In this document: positions 17,683-25,599 of the stretch, one piece after another
Numbering within the stretch: the first letter of the stretch is position 1
Layout: each line of letters starts with the position of its first letter
Assembly: GCF_029761915.1 (NCBI RefSeq)
Contig: NZ_CP121695.1
Location: 7,965,501-8,029,500 of the forward strand
Direction of reading: 5' to 3'
From: Bradyrhizobium sp. CB1650
GTDB taxonomy: Bacteria > Pseudomonadota > Alphaproteobacteria > Rhizobiales > Xanthobacteraceae
Length of the DNA stretch: 64,000 nt
Made by a program: the position numbers and the translations under genes
Notes under the pieces: generated by a model
Database searches by the model: none
Told to the model about the DNA's origin: nothing
The model's input: the letters and a program-made list of their open reading frames with translations, nothing else

Positions 17683-19361
17683 TGCGGCTGGAACAGCTTC
17701 ACTATGGCCGTCAATTCCGCACCGGCCTCCTCCGTGGTAAGGGTCTGCTTTTGCGCCACCGGTGCGACACCGAGACCAATAGGAAATGTCTCGAAAGCTT
17801 GGCTGAAGACAGACCCGGCCCCGAGCCCGATCGCATACGCAGAATGAGTGAAATACGAGGGCTCGCGGGCTAGCAACGTATCAATCGCGAGCCGCGCCGC
17901 GGGTGCCGCAATTGCCGCCACATCGGCGTCGTCCGCGATAAGCGGCGCGCCCTCTCCACCAGTGGCATAGTCCCGTGCGGCGCGGACCGGACTATCAATT
18001 CTTTCGCCGAACCAATTCTCAATGGCCCTGCGTGCGAGCTGCGGAGATGGTTCAACATTCGGCCTTGATCGTACGATCAAGCCGCCTACGCCTCCGGCGA
18101 ATACTTCCGCCCATAACATCGGCTTCTGGGCAGTTTCCGCAATGGCGGACAACAGATTGAATACGTTCGAATTCGCAGTCGCGTCAACAATCAGGTCACA
18201 AGTCGCAAGCTTGCTCAGAACGGATTCAGCGTCTTCGCTTGCTTCCTGTCCGGCCATCCGTGTTCGCCGCACGGTGACGTCAACGGCGGGATTTACATGC
18301 CGCAACCGTTGAGCAACAGCGTTGACTTTGTGTGTTCCCACATCGCGCCAATCAAGGTCATGGCGCACGAGGTTATCCGGGAGCAACACGTCGTCGTCGA
18401 CAAGATAGAAACGGCCCACACCGGACCTTGCCAACATGGTGGCGAATTTGCTTCCCAGCGAACCGCAGCCTACTACGCCGACCAGCTTCGATTGCAAATG
18501 CTGGTGACCGTCGTCCAACCTCTTTGCCTCGACCTGGGGAGGCACGGTGGCGACTGCGTACACGGAATCTTTGAACACCGCGAAAGGATGGATCTGCTCA
18601 TCCCGCACGAGAACGAGGAACGTCTCATCATCGGAGAACCCGAATTCGCTGACCGCGATCCTGAATTCTTCGAAGTTGGCGGCGGATGGCACAGGTGCAT
18701 CGTTCGGAATGCGCAGAATTGAGACTTGCCGCTCATATGTCTCGGTACTGAGGCTGGCGGGAACGGCTTCATTCGTCCAGACGTCGGTTTCTGATCGCGA
18801 TATCTTATCAACGACGTAGATGATCGCCTCCGGACGAAAAAGCATGACCGCATGTCCCGTGAGTTTGGTCCCCACGGTGAGGCCGGCAAGGAAACCATTC
18901 AGCTCGCGCGTGACCACGAACCTCAGGTATCTTGCTCGCAGCGACTGCCCCAAGGACACACGATGTGCCGATGCAACGGCCTGAGGTATGCCTGATGCCG
19001 GATTCTCTGTGGCGAGCAAACGGTGGGCGCTCTCAACCAGTTGCACGCCCATGATATCCGACGTCCAATTGTCGGGCCGGTACTCCAAGCAAAGCTCTCC
19101 CCCTGGACCGAATTGGTGAACAGACCAGCGGGTTTCGTCGCCGCGAGGTAGCACCGACGGCGGGGTATGCGGAAAATGGGCCGGGTACTGAAGGGAGATG
19201 GGGAATTCACGCTCGCCGACGCATATGTCAGCGTCGAAAACCAACCGCATCGATTGATCGACGCGCCATCCTATCGGCCTGAGCCAATCCGCCTCGGCAG
19301 CCAAACCATCCAACGCCTCCCGCTCGGACTTGAACCTCGCCAGGTTCGTCACGTACCACAT
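17679..19361 (-). CDS. E2-E1 ubiquitin-like conjugation fusion, Cap2-like
   Basis: 560 residues. The N-terminal E2 (UBC-like) domain, ~1-130, has YPAHFPHTPPSV, then GELCLEYRPDNW with the predicted active cysteine C91. A linker domain follows, and an E1/ThiF adenylation domain from ~290 shows GVVGCGSLGS (295-304), the ATP-binding acidic VDDD, N330-x-x-R333, K345 and VDATAN. In CBASS, Cap2 primes the signal-producing enzyme by attaching its C-terminus to a target. Unusually, no cysteine occurs after residue 388, so the expected E1 catalytic cysteine is not seen. The ATG shares its A with the TAA of the cyclase gene (TAATG), and the JAB gene follows by overlap. Confidence 0.87.
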   Translation of the reverse strand: MWYVTNLARFKSEREALDGLAAEADWLRPIGWRVDQSMRLVFDADICVGEREFPISLQYPAHFPHTPPSVLPRGDETRWSVHQFGPGGELCLEYRPDNWTSDIMGVQLVESAHRLLATENPASGIPQAVASAHRVSLGQSLRARYLRFVVTRELNGFLAGLTVGTKLTGHAVMLFRPEAIIYVVDKISRSETDVWTNEAVPASLSTETYERQVSILRIPNDAPVPSAANFEEFRIAVSEFGFSDDETFLVLVRDEQIHPFAVFKDSVYAVATVPPQVEAKRLDDGHQHLQSKLVGVVGCGSLGSKFATMLARSGVGRFYLVDDDVLLPDNLVRHDLDWRDVGTHKVNAVAQRLRHVNPAVDVTVRRTRMAGQEASEDAESVLSKLATCDLIVDATANSNVFNLLSAIAETAQKPMLWAEVFAGGVGGLIVRSRPNVEPSPQLARRAIENWFGERIDSPVRAARDYATGGEGAPLIADDADVAAIAAPAARLAIDTLLAREPSYFTHSAYAIGLGAGSVFSQAFETFPIGLGVAPVAQKQTLTTEEAGAELTAIVKLFQPQ

Positions 19362-20917
19362 TAAGCGAAGCCGTCCGTCTTCGCGGGTCCGGCCGCTCGA
19401 TCTGGAAAGCGATACGGCTGAGCGGCCGCGGAGGCCGGCTGCAGCAAGGAACTTGCAGAAAGCGCTTTGGCAGCCTTTGCCGCCTTATCTCCCTTGGCGG
19501 ACATCTCCTCGACCGCGGTGTCATAGTTTAGTCCGGAGCGCTTGCGGCCCGAACCGAAGATGGTCCGCACCGGCTCTGAGGCCTTGGCATAGGCGTTGGC
19601 ACCGATCGCGGTCTCCGTGCCGGCACAGCGGGACTGTTCCTTCTCCGCCGCCAACACGCCGCGGCTCACGGAGCAGCGGATGAGTTCTCCCTTCATGCCT
19701 AGACGCGTAATGTTCATCGGCCCAAAATCGAAGCCGATGGCCAACCCCAGGCTGGTTGCATCCGTGCCATTCGCCTTCAGGCGGGTAAGAGCCAGGTCAA
19801 AGCTGCTCCGCATCCCGCCGGAGCATAGGGTCATGTTGCTGATGGTCTCCTCCACATCAGTGGTTTGCGCGGTACCCTCCACCAGCAAGCCATGGACGCA
19901 ATCGCCGATGAACCGGACCTTCACACCCTTGAAGTCCTCATGAAGCACCGCGTCGAGTTCGGCACGTAAGACATGCAGAGCCCGAACGACATGTTTCGCG
20001 CCCGCGTCGGTAGCGATGTTGTTGCCGACGTATTTGGTGAAGCCGTCCAGGTCGCCGAACACCGCGCAAGCGTCCTGCCGGCGCGAGTTCTTGGCGGAAA
20101 GCGTTTCGATGTCGAGCGTCGAGTACGGCGGCGTGTGTCCGGAAAACTCGAACGCGCTAATCGGGTTGCTCTTGAGGTCTTCCTTCCATTCCTTGACGAT
20201 CTCGGCGGCTGTGACCTCGAGCTTGGCTTCCTTCTGGCTGGCCTGGATTTCGGCAGTGGTGAGGGGCGTCGTATCAACGTCCTTCACCTCAGAAAGCCCG
20301 ATGGCTTTCCGCGCCTTGTTGGTGAGGTAGATTCCAGTCGCAGTGCCACCTCCGGCACGCTTGGCGGCGTAGTTCGCCGGCTCGCCCAGAAACAGTGGTT
20401 CACGATGGCCACGGCGCCCATTATTTACCGCCAGGGCTTTACCGGTATCGATACCGACCCGCACCTTTGCAGCCGGGTGATCCGCGTCTTCCCCAGTCTG
20501 GGCCAGGACCTCAATGATGAGCTGCGCCGTCGCGACGGCGCGATGCACGCGCTTTGCTTCGTTATCGTAAGGCTTGGCTACTACGGAGTGGAGCCGCTGG
20601 TTGTGGAAGTCGACCAGGATGGCATCCACCCGCCCGATGATCCGGTGCACTGCGCGGTAGTGCAAGTTCAAGAAGCGGAGCGTGCGCTTGTGACACGTCT
20701 CGCCCTCGATATCGGTGACCGCCAGCATATCCTTGACGTTGAGAATGTCCGCGTAGAGATGCACACCATCGACGCGGTAGGCGACCGTGTTCGCCAGGTT
20801 TGAGAGGTCCGTGTCGCGGACGTATTCCTTGATCTCGATCGCCTTGAGCGGAAGGCCGTCGATCTTGGCATCGATCCGCTTTGTGGCACGCTCTTTATTC
20901 CAATTCCGACCTGCCAT
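19361..20917 (-). CDS. Tandem-domain class III nucleotide cyclase (PycC-like)
   Basis: 518 residues from an ATG with GGAG at a good distance; the frame is open to 21025, but the extra residues are low-complexity. Two class III cyclase homology domains are visible: the first (~45-205) with LYADILN (D57), VDAILVDF (D98) and VRVGIDTG; the second (~283-440) with FGDLDGFTKYV (D289), RFIGDCVHG (D339) and LGLAIGFDFG. Both keep the two metal-binding aspartates. Neighbouring Pycsar-type effectors suggest a pyrimidine cyclase making cUMP or cCMP on phage infection; the product cannot be proven from sequence. The C-terminal ~60 residues are Ala/Lys/Ser-rich and end in GPAKTDGFA. It heads the operon with the E2-E1 and JAB genes. 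Confidence 0.83.
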   Translation of the reverse strand: MAGRNWNKERATKRIDAKIDGLPLKAIEIKEYVRDTDLSNLANTVAYRVDGVHLYADILNVKDMLAVTDIEGETCHKRTLRFLNLHYRAVHRIIGRVDAILVDFHNQRLHSVVAKPYDNEAKRVHRAVATAQLIIEVLAQTGEDADHPAAKVRVGIDTGKALAVNNGRRGHREPLFLGEPANYAAKRAGGGTATGIYLTNKARKAIGLSEVKDVDTTPLTTAEIQASQKEAKLEVTAAEIVKEWKEDLKSNPISAFEFSGHTPPYSTLDIETLSAKNSRRQDACAVFGDLDGFTKYVGNNIATDAGAKHVVRALHVLRAELDAVLHEDFKGVKVRFIGDCVHGLLVEGTAQTTDVEETISNMTLCSGGMRSSFDLALTRLKANGTDATSLGLAIGFDFGPMNITRLGMKGELIRCSVSRGVLAAEKEQSRCAGTETAIGANAYAKASEPVRTIFGSGRKRSGLNYDTAVEEMSAKGDKAAKAAKALSASSLLQPASAAAQPYRFPDRAAGPAKTDGFA

Positions 20918-21110
20918 TGCTGGTGCTCCGTTTGGATGCGCGGCACGAGCGGTGCCCGGAAGGGCGACGGCGATGGCAGCGCGTGTTGATCTCTGCTGTG
21001 CGAAGGTGCCTCGTTGACCTTGCACGCGTAACGCGTATATTTAGAACGTAAGAAGAACCGACAGAAGGCGGCTGTAACAGATTTGGGCAGTTTTCCCCTC
21101 TTTTTCCGCC

Positions 21111-21141
21111 ATGCAGAGGTTTGCGGCACTTTTCTCTGCAT
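21111..21141. promoter_or_regulatory. Inverted repeat in pycC/fic divergent region
   Basis: ATGCAGAG (21111-21118) and CTCTGCAT (21134-21141) form a perfect 8-bp inverted repeat with a 15-nt spacer. It lies in the 293-nt gap between the divergently transcribed cyclase operon and the Fic gene, so an operator role is plausible. The following CTTTTGGGG is only weakly T-rich, so a terminator is less likely. Confidence 0.4.
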
Positions 21142-21182
21142 CTTTTGGGGAGAATAGGCTTGCCGGTGATGAGAATACGCCC

Positions 21183-21213
21183 CATAATCTCTGCAAGGAA
21201 TGATGAGATTATG
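21183..21213 (+). promoter_or_regulatory. Inverted repeat covering the fic start codon
   Basis: CATAATCT (21183-21190) and AGATTATG (21206-21213) are a perfect 8-bp inverted repeat with a 15-nt spacer. The right arm contains the ATG of the Fic gene and the spacer holds AAGGA, its likely Shine-Dalgarno. As RNA this could fold to sequester the start codon; as DNA it could be an operator. Confidence 0.4.
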
Positions 21214-22323
21214 ACGTATATCCACGAATTACCGCAATGGCCGACTTTTCGCTGGAATCTGCAGGGAATTGCCGATCGCCTGGTTGCCGTGCGTCACAAG
21301 CAGGGTCGTTTGCTCGGCCGGATGGAGCGTCTCGGCTTCCCGCTCAAAGCTGAAGCCACTCTTCAGACCCTCACCGAAGAAGTGGTGAAGTCGAGCGAGA
21401 TCGAGGGTGAGGTGCTCGACCGTGACCAAGTCCGGTCGTCCATTGCCCGTCGCCTGGGCATGGACATTGGTGCCCTCGCCCCGGCCGACCGCCACGTCGA
21501 AGGGGTGGTGGAGATGATCCTGGACGCCACCGAACATTACGCGGACGAGCTCACAGCTGAACGCCTCTTCGGCTGGCATGCGGCGCTCTTTCCCACAGGT
21601 CGAAGCGGTATGACCAAGATCGTCGTCGGCGCGTGGCGCACGGCCGAGACCGGGCCGATGCAGGTCGTCTCAGGTCCGATGGGTCATGAGCGCGTGCATT
21701 ATGAAGCGCCAACGGCCGATCGTCTCGATCAGGAAATGCGGAGTTTCCTGAAGTGGTTCAACAGCAATGCCGCCGGCATCGATCCCGTCTTGAAGGCCGC
21801 TCTCGCGCATCTTTGGTTCGTAACCATCCACCCGTTCGAAGATGGAAACGGCCGTATTGCCCGTGCAATCGCCGACCTTGCGCTCGCCCGGTCAGAACAG
21901 AGCGCGCAAAGGTTCTACAGCATGTCCGCGCAGATCAGGCGCGAGAGGAGTGACTATTACACCATCCTCGAGCGAACCCAGAAAGGAGACCTCGACATCA
22001 CCGACTGGATGTCGTGGTTCCTCGATTGCCTGGATCGCGCCTTTGACGGCGCGGATGCCATTCTCGGGGGAATCCTCCGCAAAGCGGACTTCTGGGATCG
22101 TCACGCGGCTCGCCAGCTCAATGCACGTCAACGGATCGTCCTCAACCGCCTGTTCGATGGATTTGAGGGCAAGCTGACGTCGTCGAAGTGGGCAAAGCTC
22201 ACGAAGGTGTCCCAGGCGACGGCGGCAAGGGACATTGAGGAACTGATTGCATACGGCATCCTCAAGAAAGATGCGTCCGGCGGCAGAAGCACCAGCTACT
22301 CGCTCGTCGACACACGAACCTGA
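21211..22323 (+). CDS. Fic/DOC-family protein with DUF4172-like N-terminus
   Basis: 370 residues. The Fic active motif HPFEDGNGR lies at 207-215, the hallmark of Fic AMP-transferases, which modify target hydroxyls. The N-terminal SSEIEGE (61-67) fits the inhibitory (S/T)xxxE(G/N) helix of self-inhibited class II Fic proteins. The C-terminal ~60 residues look like a winged helix (KLTKVSQATAARDIEELIAYGIL). The ATG at 21211 gives the family-typical start MTYIHELPQWP; an upstream in-frame start at 21121 seems too long. The gene is divergent from the cyclase operon and ends 9 nt before the membrane effector gene, so those two are probably co-transcribed. Confidence 0.88.
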   Translation: MTYIHELPQWPTFRWNLQGIADRLVAVRHKQGRLLGRMERLGFPLKAEATLQTLTEEVVKSSEIEGEVLDRDQVRSSIARRLGMDIGALAPADRHVEGVVEMILDATEHYADELTAERLFGWHAALFPTGRSGMTKIVVGAWRTAETGPMQVVSGPMGHERVHYEAPTADRLDQEMRSFLKWFNSNAAGIDPVLKAALAHLWFVTIHPFEDGNGRIARAIADLALARSEQSAQRFYSMSAQIRRERSDYYTILERTQKGDLDITDWMSWFLDCLDRAFDGADAILGGILRKADFWDRHAARQLNARQRIVLNRLFDGFEGKLTSSKWAKLTKVSQATAARDIEELIAYGILKKDASGGRSTSYSLVDTRT

Positions 22324-22332
22324 TGGCGAACG

Positions 22333-22884
22333 ATGAAGGACGACCAGGAAGAAGCGTTTGAGAAATTCCTCTCAACGCAACTTAGCCGCAACATCGACTT
22401 CGTAAAGTTCGCGGAGACAAAGAACGCTGCGTTGCTGACGTTTTCCTCAGCATGGATCATCGGCTCTATAAACCTCCTGACCGGGCAGGCCACCCTACCC
22501 GCTGGTTACGCCGTAGCCTTCTGTGTTGCCCTGCCTCTATTCGCCGCGGCCGGCCTTGTGTGCATTCTGTCGTTCGTTCCGCAGATTTTAGACCGCTTTC
22601 ATCAGCAGGATGACGACGACAAAAGCCTTCTCTATTGGGGGCACGTCGCCGAGATACCGGTCGGACGCTATCATGTGCGGGTAACGGAGCGCTATAAGCC
22701 GCAAGAGAACCACAGCGTTACCGAGCGCTACCTCGATGACCTATGTGTGCAGATATCCGTCAATGCCCGCATTGCCACGCGTAAGTTCACAATGTTCAAC
22801 GTTGCGGCTGGGTTCGTGTTCGCGGCAATCTTGATCCTTTCGCTGCCGCCAATCTGGTGGGGTATCCGACACTTGCTGCGCTAA
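22333..22884 (+). CDS. Pycsar-type membrane effector (DUF5706/PycTM-like)
   Basis: 183 residues with three hydrophobic helices, ~32-50, 57-84 and 153-176. The FAETKNAALLTFSSAWI segment leading into helix 1, the cytosolic LLYWGHVAEI, and LDDLCVQISVNARIATRKF ahead of the last helix follow the conserved order of DUF5706 'Pycsar effector' membrane proteins, which on binding a cyclic pyrimidine impair the inner membrane. This is a family-level reading by eye. The gene begins nine bases after the Fic stop codon, and the cyclase operon lies upstream on the other strand. It would be a second output for the same signal, besides the TIR-type effector. Confidence 0.78.
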   Translation: MKDDQEEAFEKFLSTQLSRNIDFVKFAETKNAALLTFSSAWIIGSINLLTGQATLPAGYAVAFCVALPLFAAAGLVCILSFVPQILDRFHQQDDDDKSLLYWGHVAEIPVGRYHVRVTERYKPQENHSVTERYLDDLCVQISVNARIATRKFTMFNVAAGFVFAAILILSLPPIWWGIRHLLR

Positions 22885-22960
22885 CCTCGGGTGGGATCGC
22901 CTCTAAAGCGCGTAGCTTCAGCGTTACCCTGCGACAACCCACCGGGTCCGGTGCAAACAT

Positions 22961-23179
22961 CTAAAACAGGCCGGGCACACCGTATTTCCAAACCAAGCCC
23001 CCAATCGCTCCCACAATAGCAATCACGGCCGTCCACCACGGCGGCGACTTCTGGCGGGCCGCCCTAATCGTAAGCAGATGCACCACGGCGCCGAGATACG
23101 GGCCGTAGCGCTCAGGATACTCCTGATTGCGCCTCACCACTTCGATGAAGTTCGGATTCCGCACGTCCTGGTCAGACAC
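22961..23179 (-). CDS. Small single-span membrane protein (72 aa)
   Basis: The product has a charged N-terminal half (DVRNPNFIEVVRRNQEYPERYG) and one C-terminal membrane segment (WWTAVIAIVGAIGGLVWKYGV). It starts with GTG but has a strong AGGAGGT Shine-Dalgarno six bases upstream, which makes it a convincing real gene despite its size. It converges with the membrane effector gene. No family is recognised. Its place at the edge of the defence block makes an accessory role conceivable but unproven. Confidence 0.65.
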   Translation of the reverse strand: MSDQDVRNPNFIEVVRRNQEYPERYGPYLGAVVHLLTIRAARQKSPPWWTAVIAIVGAIGGLVWKYGVPGLF

Positions 23180-23726
23180 AGCCGACCTCCTGTTTGAATC
23201 GCGGCGCCTCTTTGTCCTGACCTCACCGCAAGGCCATTAGCCGTTCCGTACAACTGCCCTTCATTCGCGTGAGCCGACGAGCAAATCAGCGACCCAGTAG
23301 TGCCACCGAAAGCCGCCGGATTCTTCAAATCGCGCCGGATATCCCCCTCTGCATGTTCCCGAACGTTCTTGGTCGGACTCAATCACTGTTTTGCCGACGG
23401 GACAGGTCAAATTTCTGATTTTTAGAAAATCGTCGTAAGCCTTTGAAGTTGCACTAGAAAGACCGCCGCTCCCGCTTCCCTTCTCGGGACCGCATGATTC
23501 GGGCCGAGCCGCTCGGACGCTCGCGTGTTCCCCTTCGAGGCAGCGGATCAGACAAACCGTGTCGTGCCTGCGCCACGTGTCCTGCCGTGATTGCGCCATT
23601 GCGTTGCAGGAGTGGCCGTCACCGCCGAAACTGTTCCTAACCGCATGCCGGCAACGACCGGCATCAGAACGTTTTTGTCTCCCGGCCGGTCCTGCCCTCG
23701 CGGCAAATCTTCACCTGGAGAATGCA
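23180..23726. other. Intergenic with a strong hairpin
   Basis: About 550 nt without a supported gene. ATGCCGG-CAACGA-CCGGCAT at 23644-23663 forms a perfect 7-bp hairpin, followed ten bases later by TTTTT, which could be an intrinsic terminator or attenuator ahead of the next small gene. Confidence 0.4.
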
Positions 23727-23924
23727 ATGCCTGCAAAACCCAAAGCCAAGAAGCCGGGTCACGAGGCCTTCGTCATCACCGGCGAAGGCGAGAGTGCGTT
23801 CTGGACCAAGATCGACGCGGTTTGGCCGCATGACGACGGCAAAGGCTTCAACGTCGAACTGATCGCACTGCCCGTCAGCGGAAGGCTCGTCATCCGCGAG
23901 CGAAAGGAAACTGACAAATCGTGA
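23727..23924 (+). CDS. Small conserved-looking protein (65 aa)
   Basis: A Lys/Pro-rich start (MPAKPKAKKPGHEAF) leads into VITGEGESAFWTKIDAVWPH and a C-terminal LPVSGRLVIRERKE. Short proteins with this 'GEGE..FWT.IG..W.H.DGKGF...L.ALP..GR.V.R' pattern are common on proteobacterial mobile elements near relaxase or plasmid genes; their function is unknown. GGAGAATGCA precedes the chosen ATG. No mobilisation gene is left nearby. Confidence 0.7.
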   Translation: MPAKPKAKKPGHEAFVITGEGESAFWTKIDAVWPHDDGKGFNVELIALPVSGRLVIRERKETDKS

Positions 23925-23973
23925 CGAGATGTCCCTTCGGGGGCATTTCTGCTGGATTCTTTCCGCGTGCGGT

Positions 23974-25413
23974 CTAGTTACCGTTATCGGGCAGAACCCA
24001 TGCCGCCTTGAGCATCGCTGCCAGCTCAAGCGACTCGGAGACTGTCAGGCACGAGAGCTCATGAGCCAGCCTTCGAATGTAGACCGCTTTACGGCTGCCC
24101 GGATATTCATCCTCCGAGAGACGGGACATGATAGCGCTGCCGGCCTTGAAGTACCCGAGTTCGGTCCTCATTTTCTGAGCCTTTTCGATGTCTTCCGCGG
24201 TCCAATCCACAGTGTCCATGAAGAAGAAGTCTTCCGATGATCCTTTCACGCCCCGGGCGTCCATTGCGATTCCCACAATGAATCGCTTCTCTGGGTTCAC
24301 TGCCTTTGCAGCTACGCAGCGCAGCTGAAGATCCTTGGCGCGCTCGGCACGATAAGCCGCGTGATCCTTTCCTTGATCACCGCGCCCAATATACAGCACG
24401 TAGCTGACATCGCTTTGATCCGATGGCAGCAACGTACTGATCGCTTGTTTTTTAGCGATCTCCGCTCTTTCGAGAATAGCCTTGGACAATATTCTTCTAA
24501 AGAACCGCGTCTCCCCCGCCATTATCCGAACTGTGCGCTCATGATCCGACATGCTGAGTTCATTGCCGAATTCCAGCGTTTCGTTCAGGTAATGATCGGA
24601 AATGTATTCAATGAGCCCATCCCAAAAATAGCTGACCTCATTTGCCTCCCGGCCCGCCAGAAACTCTGGCGATGACTCCACCTGCTCCCAAAGGTTGGGC
24701 ACAATCCGGTATGGTCCTTCCGCCGCGGGGAATGTCCGGTCGTGCCAGAGATAACGAGCCAAAAGATCGGTTTCCGCTTCCGCGAATTTGAAGCTGCCCG
24801 TTTCCATTAAGGCGACTTTGCTGCCGAGATAGTGGATAAAGTCCTTGATCGTCGAAAGCTCGCTAAGAATCGTCGTTAGGCTCGTATCGTCGAACACATG
24901 TACCCAGCCAGACGCCTTGTCCGTCCGGCCTACAGTGAACCGTACGGCGTCGTTCAGCACGGCTGGTTCGATCTTCAGTGCACGTGTCCCCGTTTCGACT
25001 TCCGCACGATCCAGAGCACCCAGCGCGACACAGATGCGATGCACCCTCATATCGTTCGCGTTCGGCAGCTCGATCGGAAGCCTTTCAGTACATTTCGCGT
25101 CCAAGAATATCCTGTCGGGGCACGACCGTATCCAACGCTCCGCCTGTGCAATCTGGTGCGCCGAGTCCGCAATCGACCGTCTGTACCAGCGCGACCAATC
25201 GAGATCGGCGTCGCCTGTGTCTGGATAGCTGCACGATTTGTCTGAAAAGATGATGACGTCGTTTCCGAATACGACCAGGAGATCAATCAGCTCTTTGCCC
25301 GGTGGTTTCTTGAACAGGTTGGGATAGGTCCAAAGCTTTAGGAATGATCTGTCGCAGAGTTCTGCCAGCAATTTCTCGGAGGCTGTCAGGCCTTCAGAAC
25401 GTTTGAAGCGCAT
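23974..25413 (-). CDS. Unknown protein with nuclease-like N-terminus (479 aa)
   Basis: The N-terminus has SEKLLAELCDRSFLKLW, then KELIDLLVVFGNDVIIFSDKSC. The strand-turn-strand with an aspartate (D44) and a terminal SDK looks like a restriction-endonuclease-like (PD-(D/E)XK/NERD-type) core, although the usual (D/E)xK is here S-D-K. The rest (to 479) is mixed alpha/beta with no recognised motif; a later segment, YVLYIGRGDQGKDHAAYR, is followed by a stretch ending KRFIVGIAMDA. It is monocistronic and sits beside the cyclase locus, so a defence role is plausible. Confidence is high for the gene, low for the activity. Confidence 0.65.
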   Translation of the reverse strand: MRFKRSEGLTASEKLLAELCDRSFLKLWTYPNLFKKPPGKELIDLLVVFGNDVIIFSDKSCSYPDTGDADLDWSRWYRRSIADSAHQIAQAERWIRSCPDRIFLDAKCTERLPIELPNANDMRVHRICVALGALDRAEVETGTRALKIEPAVLNDAVRFTVGRTDKASGWVHVFDDTSLTTILSELSTIKDFIHYLGSKVALMETGSFKFAEAETDLLARYLWHDRTFPAAEGPYRIVPNLWEQVESSPEFLAGREANEVSYFWDGLIEYISDHYLNETLEFGNELSMSDHERTVRIMAGETRFFRRILSKAILERAEIAKKQAISTLLPSDQSDVSYVLYIGRGDQGKDHAAYRAERAKDLQLRCVAAKAVNPEKRFIVGIAMDARGVKGSSEDFFFMDTVDWTAEDIEKAQKMRTELGYFKAGSAIMSRLSEDEYPGSRKAVYIRRLAHELSCLTVSESLELAAMLKAAWVLPDNGN

Positions 25414-25599
25414 GCCTCATTCCTCTCACCTGATCATCCACCAGCTTCTTTGTACGGCACCGCACCAATTTGCGAGCCTATCATATGCACCACGGGCGAA
25501 ATAATCGCGCGTCAACAACAGCTGACCGGGCTCTACGCGCAAGCGCGCCGGGCCAAAACGTCCCGGCCTTCGGTTACGATCCCTCGCGCAAGGCGCCAG

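Noticed and set aside
19973..20803. A 276-residue plus-strand frame opposite the cyclase gene
   Set aside because: It mirrors the cyclase codons, while the cyclase frame shows two complete catalytic domains.
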